Made by a program: the position numbers and the translations under genes
NCBI GenBank assembly: GCA_002747255.1
Contig: PDUC01000049.1
Location: 1 to 51,443, forward strand
Reading direction: 5' to 3'
From: Acidobacteriota bacterium
GTDB lineage: Bacteria; Acidobacteriota; Holophagae; Acanthopleuribacterales; Acanthopleuribacteraceae
Length of the DNA: 51,443 nt
Shown: one piece after another, positions 26,887 through 34,209 of the stretch
Layout of the letters: the number at the start of each line of letters is the position of its first letter
Position numbering within the stretch: position 1 is the first letter of the stretch
The notes under the pieces: model-generated
Seen by the model: the letters and a program-made list of their open reading frames with translations, nothing else
Told to the model about the DNA's origin: nothing
Databases searched by the model: none

Positions 26887-27195
26887 CTAAACAGTTATGT
26901 CAATGCGCTGAACTCCTTCTTCTCTATCAGTCTGGCCGGGCTGCTCGCGATCTTTTTGGTCGCTTTCTTCCATGTTCTCACCGGCACCGCGTTCTCGATT
27001 CCCTTCTTCACTGACTTCCAGATTAGCGGACTTGTCCAGCTTCTCAACGGCTAAAGCCTGTTCTCTTACTTTTTGTTGCTGAACCCGTACATTCTTTTCT
27101 CTGGCAGCTTCCTGTGCCATTTGCTGAGCGCTGTTAATCTGCTCGGCATAGACCGTGTTGTTAATTAGGTTTCTAAGAAAAATGGGATCGGACAT
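26887..27195 (-). CDS. Uncharacterised small charged protein in the flagellar operon
   Basis: A 102-residue protein that I do not recognise. The first ~60 residues form a probable amphipathic helix with many Gln, Ala and Lys ('QQMAQEAAREKNVRVQQQK'). The last ~40 are highly charged and Glu/Arg/Gln-rich ('GENMEESDQKDREQPGQ'), probably disordered, ending in 'RIDITV'. There is no signal peptide. A GAGGTAG ribosome site and tight spacing between flgM (28 bp) and flgN (8 bp) support a real gene co-expressed with late flagellar proteins. A regulator or chaperone-like role is only a guess. Confidence 0.72.
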   Translation of the reverse strand: MSDPIFLRNLINNTVYAEQINSAQQMAQEAAREKNVRVQQQKVREQALAVEKLDKSANLEVSEEGNRERGAGENMEESDQKDREQPGQTDREEGVQRIDITV

Positions 27196-27223
27196 GATCT
27201 ACCTCAATAAGGCAGGTCCCCAT

Positions 27224-27511
27224 TCATACAGATGGTTTCATGTGATCTTCAATAACTTTTTCGGCAACCTTGACTTCGTCCCTGTGGTAGGAGCCATCAT
27301 CAAATTCTTTTTGAATTCCAGCAATGGCTTCTGTTCGGATATCGGGAACGAGTTTAAGTTCTTCAACAGCTTTTTGAACGAGAGAAAAAGACGATGAAAC
27401 TTCCACGGAATCATTCACACTGCTCTTGCTTTCAACTTTAGCCGCTTTTTTATAAGCGGATACACCTGATGTATAGCTTGTAGCTCCTGTGGTCTTTTTT
27501 CCTATTTTCAT
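27224..27511 (-). CDS. flgM: Anti-sigma-28 factor
   Basis: A 95-residue FlgM. The family's C-terminal sigma-28-binding part is visible in 'RTEAIAGIQKEFDDGSYHRDE' (split across its Arg-Ile core) followed by 'VAEKVIEDHM', and the Lys/Ser-rich N-terminal half is the usual disordered region. FlgM holds FliA inactive until the hook is complete and FlgM itself is exported. Start ATG 27511 has GGAGG upstream; the longer frame is rejected. A sigma-28-like promoter lies just upstream (27550-27577), suggesting autogenous control as in enterobacteria. Confidence 0.88.
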   Translation of the reverse strand: MKIGKKTTGATSYTSGVSAYKKAAKVESKSSVNDSVEVSSSFSLVQKAVEELKLVPDIRTEAIAGIQKEFDDGSYHRDEVKVAEKVIEDHMKPSV

Positions 27512-27549
27512 GTTTTCCTCCGTATGAAGAATTCCATACCTATTAAACT

Positions 27550-27577
27550 GCATCGGCACACGTGCTGTAAAGCTTTA
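27550..27577 (-). promoter_or_regulatory. Sigma-28 (FliA)-like promoter for flgM
   Basis: On the minus strand TAAAGCTT and GCCGATGC are separated by 12 bases, against the enterobacterial consensus TAAAGTTT-N11-GCCGATAA. The -35 overlaps the flgJ stop codon, and the -10 is about 38 bp before the flgM ATG. It would let the late part of the operon (flgM onward) be transcribed by FliA in addition to read-through from flgI-flgJ. Confidence 0.6.
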
Positions 27578-27889
27578 GTTTGTACTGTGTTCTTCAACTG
27601 AGTCGATGTTTTTGTAGGTGTCAACAAGAGCTTGCTGAAAGCCCAATCCCCTTATTTCAACCATTTTTTCTGCCATATTCATGAGAAATACATCTTTAAA
27701 ATGTCCAAGACCCTGATTCTTGTCACCCAGGAGACCGCCTCCCGGACTGGCTTTATCCATTGCCTTGAACATCATGAAGGCAAATTGAGCTTCCAGTGCT
27801 TTGCCCGCGTCCTTCATGCTGGGCTGCACGAGATCGGGATTTGACAAAGCTGGAGGGCTCTTCAATGTGGGAGAGAATTGTGTTTCCAT
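27575..27889 (-). CDS. flgJ: FlgJ-like rod-binding protein (no muramidase domain)
   Basis: A 104-residue protein matching the N-terminal rod-binding domain of FlgJ: 'AGKALEAQFAFMMFKAMDKA' and 'FKDVFLMNMAEKMVEIRGLG' are typical. Enterobacterial FlgJ adds a C-terminal peptidoglycan hydrolase of ~150 residues, absent here, so a separate muramidase must open the wall for rod assembly. AAAGGTG precedes the ATG. It follows flgI, the standard order. Confidence 0.88.
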   Translation of the reverse strand: METQFSPTLKSPPALSNPDLVQPSMKDAGKALEAQFAFMMFKAMDKASPGGGLLGDKNQGLGHFKDVFLMNMAEKMVEIRGLGFQQALVDTYKNIDSVEEHSTN

Positions 27890-27948
27890 GTGTTTTCACC
27901 TTTCGGGTTGTTGTCCTTTTCACCGATGGAGAAAAGAACGGGTTGAGA

Positions 27949-29043
27949 TCAGATCAGTTTAAGATCGGCGTAGAGTGCGCCCGCTTCTTTTATGGCCTGT
28001 AAAATGGCAATAAGATCGCGCGGTGTTACTTTTAAGGCATTGAGTGTTTCCGCAATGGTTCCCAGAGACACACCCTCTTCTGCCACAATCAGATGTGCCG
28101 GTGGTTGATCCACCTCTGTCATGGTATTGGTTTCCACTTCGGTTGTACCCGCTTCCGCAAAGGGACCCGGTTGACTGACCTGGTTGGTGGATTGAACCAG
28201 AATGGTTAAATTGCCATGAGCAATGGCCACCTTGGCTATGCGAACGTCTTTCCCCATGATGATCGTTCCCGTTTTTTCGTTTACAACAACTCGGGCAACG
28301 CGATCCGGTTGGATTCTCAAGTTCTCCAACTCACTGAGGAACTGTATTTTTCGAGTTTGCCACTCCGGAGGGATAACCACTTCAAGCACTCTCGAATTAA
28401 CCGCGGTGGCTAAATCGGTTCCGAGAAACTGATTGACTTTTTCTCTGGCCCTGAAGAGCGTGGTGAAATCGCTTTCATTGAAGACAAAACGCACTTTGCT
28501 GTCCAGGCCAACAACAACGGGAACGGTGCGTTCCACTAAAGCGCCGCCCGGAATGCGTCCCACTGTTGGATGATTTTGAGTCACCTGGCTGCCACCGCCG
28601 CCGGCAGAAAAACCACCCAGCGTGATAGGGCCTTGACCGACGGCGTAAGTCTCTCCATCCAGACCCTTCAGCTCCGTCCAAAGCAGGGTGCCGCCTTGCA
28701 GGCTGGTCGCATCACCGTAACTTGAAACCAGCATGTCAATTTTAGAACCGTTTTGGGCAAAAGGAGGAAGCTCTGCCTGTACCAAAACGAAGGCCACATT
28801 TTTTACCTTAACCGTTGCGGGATTGAGACTTAAACCGCTTTTTGCCAAAGCGTTCACCAATGCCTGTGTGGTGAACCTGGTTTGATCCTTGTCGCCCGTT
28901 CCATTCAAGCCAACCACAAGTCCAAAGCCCATAAGAGGGTTTGATCGAACACCTTCAACGGAACTGACATCCTTGATCCTCACGCTTTCAGCATGAGCAC
29001 AGCCAAGAACAAGCGCTAAAAGGATAGGGGAAATTTGTTTCAT
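27949..29043 (-). CDS. flgI: Flagellar P-ring protein
   Basis: A 364-residue exported protein that forms the P ring around the rod in the peptidoglycan layer. A signal peptide (MKQISPILLALVLGCAHA) is followed by family-defining segments 'GFGLVVGLNGTGDKDQTRFT', 'AGGGGSQVTQNHPTVGRIP' and, near the C-terminus, 'VSLGTIAETLNALKVTPRDL'. I start at ATG 29043, with GGAGG before it, instead of the GTG four codons earlier. No flgA, flgG or flgH lies upstream on this strand, so the other basal-body genes are elsewhere. Its presence implies an outer membrane. Confidence 0.95.
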   Translation of the reverse strand: MKQISPILLALVLGCAHAESVRIKDVSSVEGVRSNPLMGFGLVVGLNGTGDKDQTRFTTQALVNALAKSGLSLNPATVKVKNVAFVLVQAELPPFAQNGSKIDMLVSSYGDATSLQGGTLLWTELKGLDGETYAVGQGPITLGGFSAGGGGSQVTQNHPTVGRIPGGALVERTVPVVVGLDSKVRFVFNESDFTTLFRAREKVNQFLGTDLATAVNSRVLEVVIPPEWQTRKIQFLSELENLRIQPDRVARVVVNEKTGTIIMGKDVRIAKVAIAHGNLTILVQSTNQVSQPGPFAEAGTTEVETNTMTEVDQPPAHLIVAEEGVSLGTIAETLNALKVTPRDLIAILQAIKEAGALYADLKLI

Positions 29044-29184
29044 AACAGCCTCCACTTTCCTTGTAAGCAGATTCCGTGCCGAGCTTTGGTTCTAATCTAA
29101 CTTAAACATAATACGTAGTTTGTGGTTCAAGGGCGGCTTTGCCATTGATGCTGATTCGGGCAAGAATTACCCAAAAAGTAAAAA

Positions 29185-30981
29185 TCATCCAGGCTCATAG
29201 GCATTAACAGGCGGGCCTGCTTTTTCTGTTAAATACTTCTGAGACCAGAATCGAACCATTTGCAAGCGGTCCTCTTTTAAACTGTGAAACAACTTGTACA
29301 AGCTCTTGTCCGAGCTTTGGTAAAGTGATTTTGTGGCTTCAATTCTCAATGTGTCGGAGTACTTTAACGTCATTATTTTCTTGGCAGTAAGTATTTCCTC
29401 AAAAAAACGCCTGGTTTTTGCAGTATCCAGTACGGCGAGCACTTCCATGATCCTGGTTTTCTGCCCCTCGTCTGTGATTTTGGAAAAATGATCGATAAGG
29501 ACTTGATCGTAAGCCTTGTTCTTCGTCTTGGCGATGACTTTCAGCGCATGTAACACCTGCTCTGAAGGCTTACGACTCAGCGCTTTAACGCCATACTCAA
29601 CGGCTTTTGGGCCTTTTAATCTGAGACAGGCTTGCAGTAATTGTTCCTGTAATCTGGGGTGTGGCTCATTTTCTAACTCTTCAATAAGAGGGCCCAATTC
29701 CTTAGATGGATAGATACAAAACAGGAATAACAAGTTGCGTTTCACATACCACGGGCTCTGTCTTTTGACAGACTCTCTGAGCTGATTCATGATAAGCGGC
29801 TGAATGGTAGGACCAGCCTGAGTGAGATAGTTGAGTATTTTCCTCCGTTCTTCTCGATTTTCGCTGAAGAAGAGTACCGAAAACAGGGATTCCGCAAGTT
29901 CTGCAACGTGGTATTGAAAGAGTTTGTCAATCTGATTTCTTAAGGGATGGTTTGGAGGTGTCTGAGTAAGGAGAAAAGAGGTAAAACGTCTATCCATGAG
30001 TCGGAAAACGGCAGCCAGAATCTTGTTTTTCCTGCTCTCGGGCTGCAGTTTGGAAATTTCAGTAAAACTCATGACAGCATTTAGGTAGGGGGCCAGTAAC
30101 TGAGATTCTCTGCAGTACTTCATAATTGTGACGATTTCTTCAATGGCTTGTCCGAAAATATCATCTCTTGGAAGGCCCGGCAAGACTGCAAGGATTTCGT
30201 TTCCCAGTTTTACTAAAATGCCCCCGCGATTCAGCTGTACAAGAATATCGATGCTGTAGTCAAGACTGTTGGCTCCCAGCCATGCTGTTTCCGTATCAAA
30301 GACCTGCATATCCTTCAGCATGCTGATTAAATTCTGGAGCAGCCTCGCTTGATTGTTCTGCTTTAATTGTTCGAGAATAAAACTAGACAGCATTCTACGA
30401 TCTTGCTCAGCCAATTGAAAGAGTCTCTGTTCAGAAACTTGCTGAGTCGGCTTCAGTTGTCCCTTGTAATTGGGCTCTTGCTCGCTTTGCACCGGTTCCA
30501 AACCTGACTTTGGCTGTGAAACACGACCGGTTGTGGTGCTTGCTCGCACAGTGTCAGCGGGATGAAAAATTTGAATGGTATTGGCACACTCCTTGGCCAT
30601 ACGTTCCTGTAGTTCTTGAAACGGGATGCGCTTCTGAGACGCATCCTGCAGAATCCGGCCAAACTGGAAGATAATGTCTTTGTTGATCTTGTGTGAAATG
30701 GTCATTTCATCGAAATGACTCCTGAGTGCCAATTTCATTAACCAGAGTGATTGAGGTCTCTGCAATTGATTATTCGTCAGCTTGTGATCGTTTATCTCTA
30801 TGTTCTTTTCATGAAATCGAATGGTTAAAAAATCGCGTTCACCCACTGTCTGATGTATTCTTTCGATGAACTGGGCAAGTTTGGTTTCAACAGTCGGGTT
30901 TTCACGCGGATACAGGGATGCCAGCTCTGCACAGGACCTCAATAGAGGAATGATCATATAAGTTTCAGAATGGGCGAGCAC
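29185..30981 (-). CDS. HEAT-repeat-like protein upstream of the flagellar operon
   Basis: A 598-residue, helix-rich protein without signal peptide or membrane segments. From about residue 240 onward the sequence shows repeating helical pairs ('EEIVTIMKYCRESQLLAPYL', 'LLFLFCIYPSKELGPLIEEL', 'QEQLLQACLRLKGPKAVEYG') like HEAT or armadillo repeats. Residues ~140-200 look like a linker. I do not recognise the N-terminal part. GTG 30981 is chosen because GGAG lies seven bases upstream; a TTG two codons earlier is too close to it. The product may be a scaffold; a link with motility rests only on its position 141 bp upstream of flgI. Confidence 0.7.
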   Translation of the reverse strand: MLAHSETYMIIPLLRSCAELASLYPRENPTVETKLAQFIERIHQTVGERDFLTIRFHEKNIEINDHKLTNNQLQRPQSLWLMKLALRSHFDEMTISHKINKDIIFQFGRILQDASQKRIPFQELQERMAKECANTIQIFHPADTVRASTTTGRVSQPKSGLEPVQSEQEPNYKGQLKPTQQVSEQRLFQLAEQDRRMLSSFILEQLKQNNQARLLQNLISMLKDMQVFDTETAWLGANSLDYSIDILVQLNRGGILVKLGNEILAVLPGLPRDDIFGQAIEEIVTIMKYCRESQLLAPYLNAVMSFTEISKLQPESRKNKILAAVFRLMDRRFTSFLLTQTPPNHPLRNQIDKLFQYHVAELAESLFSVLFFSENREERRKILNYLTQAGPTIQPLIMNQLRESVKRQSPWYVKRNLLFLFCIYPSKELGPLIEELENEPHPRLQEQLLQACLRLKGPKAVEYGVKALSRKPSEQVLHALKVIAKTKNKAYDQVLIDHFSKITDEGQKTRIMEVLAVLDTAKTRRFFEEILTAKKIMTLKYSDTLRIEATKSLYQSSDKSLYKLFHSLKEDRLQMVRFWSQKYLTEKAGPPVNAYEPG

Positions 30982-31186
30982 TGACAATCTCCATACCGCT
31001 GTCGTCTATAAGATCCAGTCTATGAAATTCTTATCCTTTTGGCAAGATCCTATTCGGCGAACGCTTGCCGCTGTTTCTATGTTTTGAGGCTGAGTGTCAG
31101 CCAATCCGGATAAAATGATCGCGTTGTTTTGAGAAGAACGATAGTAATTTCTTCCACACATTGAATAGATGGGATAAAATCACTTT

Positions 31187-31338
31187 TTGTATACAACAAG
31201 CTCTTTTTAAGGAGATATGAGACAAGTTTGGCAATAACAACCACATCAATCGATCGGGTTTACTGTTTCAAAAGACCTCTTCTATAGGGCTTGTCGGGGT
31301 ATTTGAACCACCAGAAAAGATGATTCTGGTGCTTTTTT
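31187..31338 (+). ncRNA. Candidate small RNA or regulatory leader
   Basis: The putative RNA begins after TAAAAT (31175-31180), is closed by an 8-bp stem (ACAAGCUC with GGGCUUGU, one G-U pair) and ends in an intrinsic terminator. No open frame of useful length lies inside (AAGGAG precedes a six-codon frame at 31217). It could be a free sRNA or an attenuator controlling the lipoprotein gene 28 bp beyond. It matches no riboswitch class I know. The -35 is poor, so the start is tentative. Confidence 0.4.
31309..31338 (+). terminator. Strong intrinsic terminator ahead of the lipoprotein gene
   Basis: A perfect 8-bp stem CACCAGAA / TTCTGGTG with a 7-base loop is followed by CTTTTTT. No plus-strand gene lies upstream, so it must end a short RNA or act as a conditional terminator. 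Confidence 0.8.
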
Positions 31339-31365
31339 CATTTAATGAATAACATGGAGGGTATT

Positions 31366-32022
31366 ATGTTTCGTTTAAAAAACGCGTTTGCGATATCTTT
31401 GATTTTATCAGCTCTGCCTTTAATACTGCACTGTACGACACAATCACAACCGGATAATTACACTGCGACCCTGGTTGTTGGTGGCGTTGAAATGCACATG
31501 GCTCGTCTCAAGGACAATACGCGAATTGAGAATCCCATTCTGAAAGGTGTTGTTGTTTTGTCCTATGGGAACAAGAAAAAGACCATTACCATGAACACAA
31601 GTAAAAAGAAATACTTTGAAGAGCCTACGAAGGAGCAACCTCCCACAATCTACGATCGCGATGTTACTATCGAGAAAAAGGCGCAGGGAGATGAACAGAT
31701 TAATGGTCACCCCTGTAAAGTGTACGATGTTACCTATTATCGCAAAGACAAACCAAATGAGACTTATCGAGCTAAAGTATGGGAAGCTTTCGACCTCAAC
31801 GGTTTAGCTGTTAAAGTAGAACAGGCATCTCCTGACGGGTCGGGTGTTCTTGTCACTACTGAGTTAAAAAATGTCGAGTTGAATAATGCCAAACCCAACA
31901 TGTTTGAAGTGCCCGGTGATTATGTGAAAGCCCAGGATATCGATGAAGTGATGGGCATGCCGGTAATTCAGGATGTCAAGAAGGGTTTAAAGAAGCTCAT
32001 GGACAAGCTCAAAGACAACTGA
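31366..32022 (+). CDS. Lipoprotein, DUF4412-like
   Basis: A 218-residue probable lipoprotein. The start ATG 31366 follows GGAGGG. The signal peptide ends in 'LPLILHC', a plausible lipobox with Cys as residue 23. The mature part resembles DUF4412/outer-membrane-sorting-like beta proteins: short strands with 'INGHPCKVYDVTYYRKDKPN', 'AKVWEAFDLNGLAVKVEQ' and 'NMFEVPGDYVK'. Function is unknown; this fold often binds lipid or sits in the envelope. A candidate leader RNA with a terminator lies directly upstream, so expression may be attenuated. A possible weak terminator, AGAGTTG-GAA-CAACTCT, follows at 32036-32052. Confidence 0.75.
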   Translation: MFRLKNAFAISLILSALPLILHCTTQSQPDNYTATLVVGGVEMHMARLKDNTRIENPILKGVVVLSYGNKKKTITMNTSKKKYFEEPTKEQPPTIYDRDVTIEKKAQGDEQINGHPCKVYDVTYYRKDKPNETYRAKVWEAFDLNGLAVKVEQASPDGSGVLVTTELKNVELNNAKPNMFEVPGDYVKAQDIDEVMGMPVIQDVKKGLKKLMDKLKDN

Positions 32023-32182
32023 AAACATGCCGTGCAGAGTTGGAACAACTCTTGTCAATTCAAACCGATGGGCTTGTTTCAACCTGAGATGAAAGCGATG
32101 GATGAACCGAGAGCCCCAAGCGCAAGCACAGTATCCCCTTGAAAACACGGCTCAAATAACGTAAAGGCCATAGGAGAAAAAA

Positions 32183-33724
32183 ATGTCCTCAAAAAGTATT
32201 TTCAGCAAATTTCCCAGTACGTTCTGGATTGCCAATACCATGGAAATAATGGAACGAATGGGCTGGTACGGCTTCTATGCCGTTTCGACTCTCTATCTCA
32301 CAGGAGATATTTCAAAGGGAGGGCTGGGTTTATCATCCACTGATCGCGGCGTCATTCAGGCGTTGGCAACCTTTTTTCTCTATATTTTCCCCGCTGTTTT
32401 TGGTGCCCTGGCCGACCGCTACGGCTATAAGAAAACGTTCATTGTTTCCTCGATTTGCATGGTCCCAAGTTATCTTTTACTTGGAATCCCGACCTCCTTC
32501 TTTGGCTTCCTGGCTGTCTACATTCTGGTTGCCGTTGGACACGGTATGTTTAAGCCGGTCGTGATCAGTACCGTCGCCAAAACAACCAATGAAGAAACGG
32601 GAACAATGGGCTTTGGTATTTTCTACATGATGGTCAATATCGGCGGCTTCATTGGGCCGATTGTTGCCGGTATTGTCAGAGGCTGGGACTGGAAATACGT
32701 GTTCTATACGTCTGCCGGCTGGTTGGCTCTCATGGGCGTTATCGCTCTCTTCTTTTACAAGGAACCCGAAAGCGAGCATACAGCAAAAGCGAACGAGCAT
32801 CAGTCTATCGGCGAAGTTTTCAAGGGCATGGTGGCTGTCGTCGGCAGCGGCAGGTTCTTCCTGTTGGTCGTGGGTTTAATGATTCTGCTGGTGCTGGGAA
32901 CGAAATGGGTGCCGTTTGACAAGGTGTTCCTGATCGCTCTGGGCTGGATCGTTCTGAACCTGATCTGGGACCAGGTTCTTCCTAAAGCCGATGTCAAAAC
33001 AGCTGGTTCTTGGTTGAAACAGCGCATGAAAATCGGGGAAGGGCGATACATGCTTTATCTGCTCTTGATGGCCGGCTTCTGGACTTCCTTCAACCAAATT
33101 TTCATGACCCTGCCCGAATACATCAGAGACTATGTGGACACGACGGATATTATCCGTTCCATGGAACCCCTTACCGCGTTTTTTGTGAGCGTGGCTCAGT
33201 CAGTTGGAGTGGATGCGACCACATGGGGACAAGCTCTGCTTGAGAAAGGTCAGATCAAACCGGAATACCTCATTAACCTCAACGCCTTTGGTATCATTTT
33301 CTTCCAGGTACTCATATCCTACCTGGCGCGAAATCTGAAACCGTTTACGACCATTATCTCCGGTGTTGTGATCACGGTTGGCAGTTTTCTGCTGTATCTC
33401 GTTGGGGCATCCGGCTGGATTATCGTAAGTGCTATTTTGGTATTTTCGGTAGGGGAAATGCTGGCCAGTCCCAAATCCAAGGAATACGCGGGTCGAATTG
33501 CGCCGCCTGAAAAAGTGGGCATGTACATGGGTTATTTCTATTGGTGTATTGCTTTGGGTAATCTCTTTGGCGGTTTGCTCTCGGGCGTTTCTTACGATTA
33601 TTTTGGCCCAAACGGCATCGACCAGCCCAACTTAATGTGGATCCTGTTTGCCGTCCTGGCGGCTTTTACCGCTGTGATGCTGTTCTTCTATAACCGCTGG
33701 GTCACTGGTGGTAAGCGAGCATAA
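32183..33724 (+). CDS. POT-family (proton-coupled peptide) transporter
   Basis: A 513-residue polytopic MFS protein with about 12-14 helices. The first helix carries 'EIMERMGWYGFYAV', the ExxER motif of proton-dependent oligopeptide transporters (PTR2/POT). 'ALADRYGYKKTFIVSS' is the MFS loop 2-3 motif, and 'GIFYMMVNIGGFIGPIVAGI' resembles the POT FYxxINxG signature. An insertion of about 150 residues around the central loop is larger than in E. coli DtpA. Likely import of di- or tripeptides with protons; exact substrate unknown. GGAG lies a few bases before the ATG. Confidence 0.88.
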   Translation: MSSKSIFSKFPSTFWIANTMEIMERMGWYGFYAVSTLYLTGDISKGGLGLSSTDRGVIQALATFFLYIFPAVFGALADRYGYKKTFIVSSICMVPSYLLLGIPTSFFGFLAVYILVAVGHGMFKPVVISTVAKTTNEETGTMGFGIFYMMVNIGGFIGPIVAGIVRGWDWKYVFYTSAGWLALMGVIALFFYKEPESEHTAKANEHQSIGEVFKGMVAVVGSGRFFLLVVGLMILLVLGTKWVPFDKVFLIALGWIVLNLIWDQVLPKADVKTAGSWLKQRMKIGEGRYMLYLLLMAGFWTSFNQIFMTLPEYIRDYVDTTDIIRSMEPLTAFFVSVAQSVGVDATTWGQALLEKGQIKPEYLINLNAFGIIFFQVLISYLARNLKPFTTIISGVVITVGSFLLYLVGASGWIIVSAILVFSVGEMLASPKSKEYAGRIAPPEKVGMYMGYFYWCIALGNLFGGLLSGVSYDYFGPNGIDQPNLMWILFAVLAAFTAVMLFFYNRWVTGGKRA

Positions 33725-34209
33725 ACGAGAGTGACAGGAGCGAAATGAAGGCATAGCGCATTGAGGTTGGAATACGGTCGCGCTTATTGGCCACGCGTAT
33801 CTTTGAGCCCTTTGCCCGACTGGACAAAATCCGAACTGAAGACAACGGCGGACGGGCTTAGGTCTCAGTATTGCCTGGCGCATTATTGAACTCTACGGCA
33901 GTGATATCGGGATTACAGAAAGAAAAAATGGGCGGGGCTGGTTTCCAAGTCCGCTGGCCCATTGACCGTGTTAAGGTGAGTCGTTGAACGGTCGATATGG
34001 AGGTCAAGGAGAACGTGTGAGTGATGGCTCGACAATTGGTAAGGCTTGCATTGTGGATAAACTCTGCAGGGCACCGTGTTTAGATTGCAACCCAATGGCA
34101 ACCCGTTACAAACAGATACAAAATGTCACTTAAATTCAACTGAAACAAATGGGCATATGATGTAGTTTACTCTAGAATGATGTTGACAGATCGTCTGAAA
34201 GGAAGTGTT
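33725..34209. other. Intergenic region with a kinase relic and efflux-operon promoter
   Basis: The left part holds a decayed histidine-kinase fragment (33796-33987, described separately). The rest, to the efflux operon, shows no gene; TATGAT near 34156 could be a -10 for the operon but its -35 is poor. Confidence 0.5.
33796..33987 (+). pseudogene. Remnant of a sensor histidine kinase (HATPase domain)
   Basis: Read across two frameshifts, this stretch gives the C-terminal part of a HATPase_c domain. Frame 1 gives 'RIFEPFARLDKIRTEDNGG' (F box). A second frame continues 'GLGLSIAWRIIELYGSDIG' (G2 box) and 'ITERKNG', and a third ends 'GAGFQVRWPIDRVKVSR' with TGA at 33985-33987. The N and G1 boxes, the phospho-acceptor His and all sensor domains are missing. 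No response regulator is adjacent. It looks like the 3' relic of a two-component kinase that once stood before the efflux operon. Confidence 0.72.

Larger units (their letters stand above)
30982..31365. other. Divergent intergenic region containing a candidate leader or small RNA
   Basis: These 384 bases lie between the HEAT-like gene (left) and a lipoprotein gene (right). A -10-like TAAAAT (31175-31180), a closing stem ACAAGCTC/GGGCTTGT (31196-31203 with 31287-31294) and a strong terminator (31309-31338) suggest a transcript of ~150 nt that ends just before the lipoprotein gene. Confidence 0.45.
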
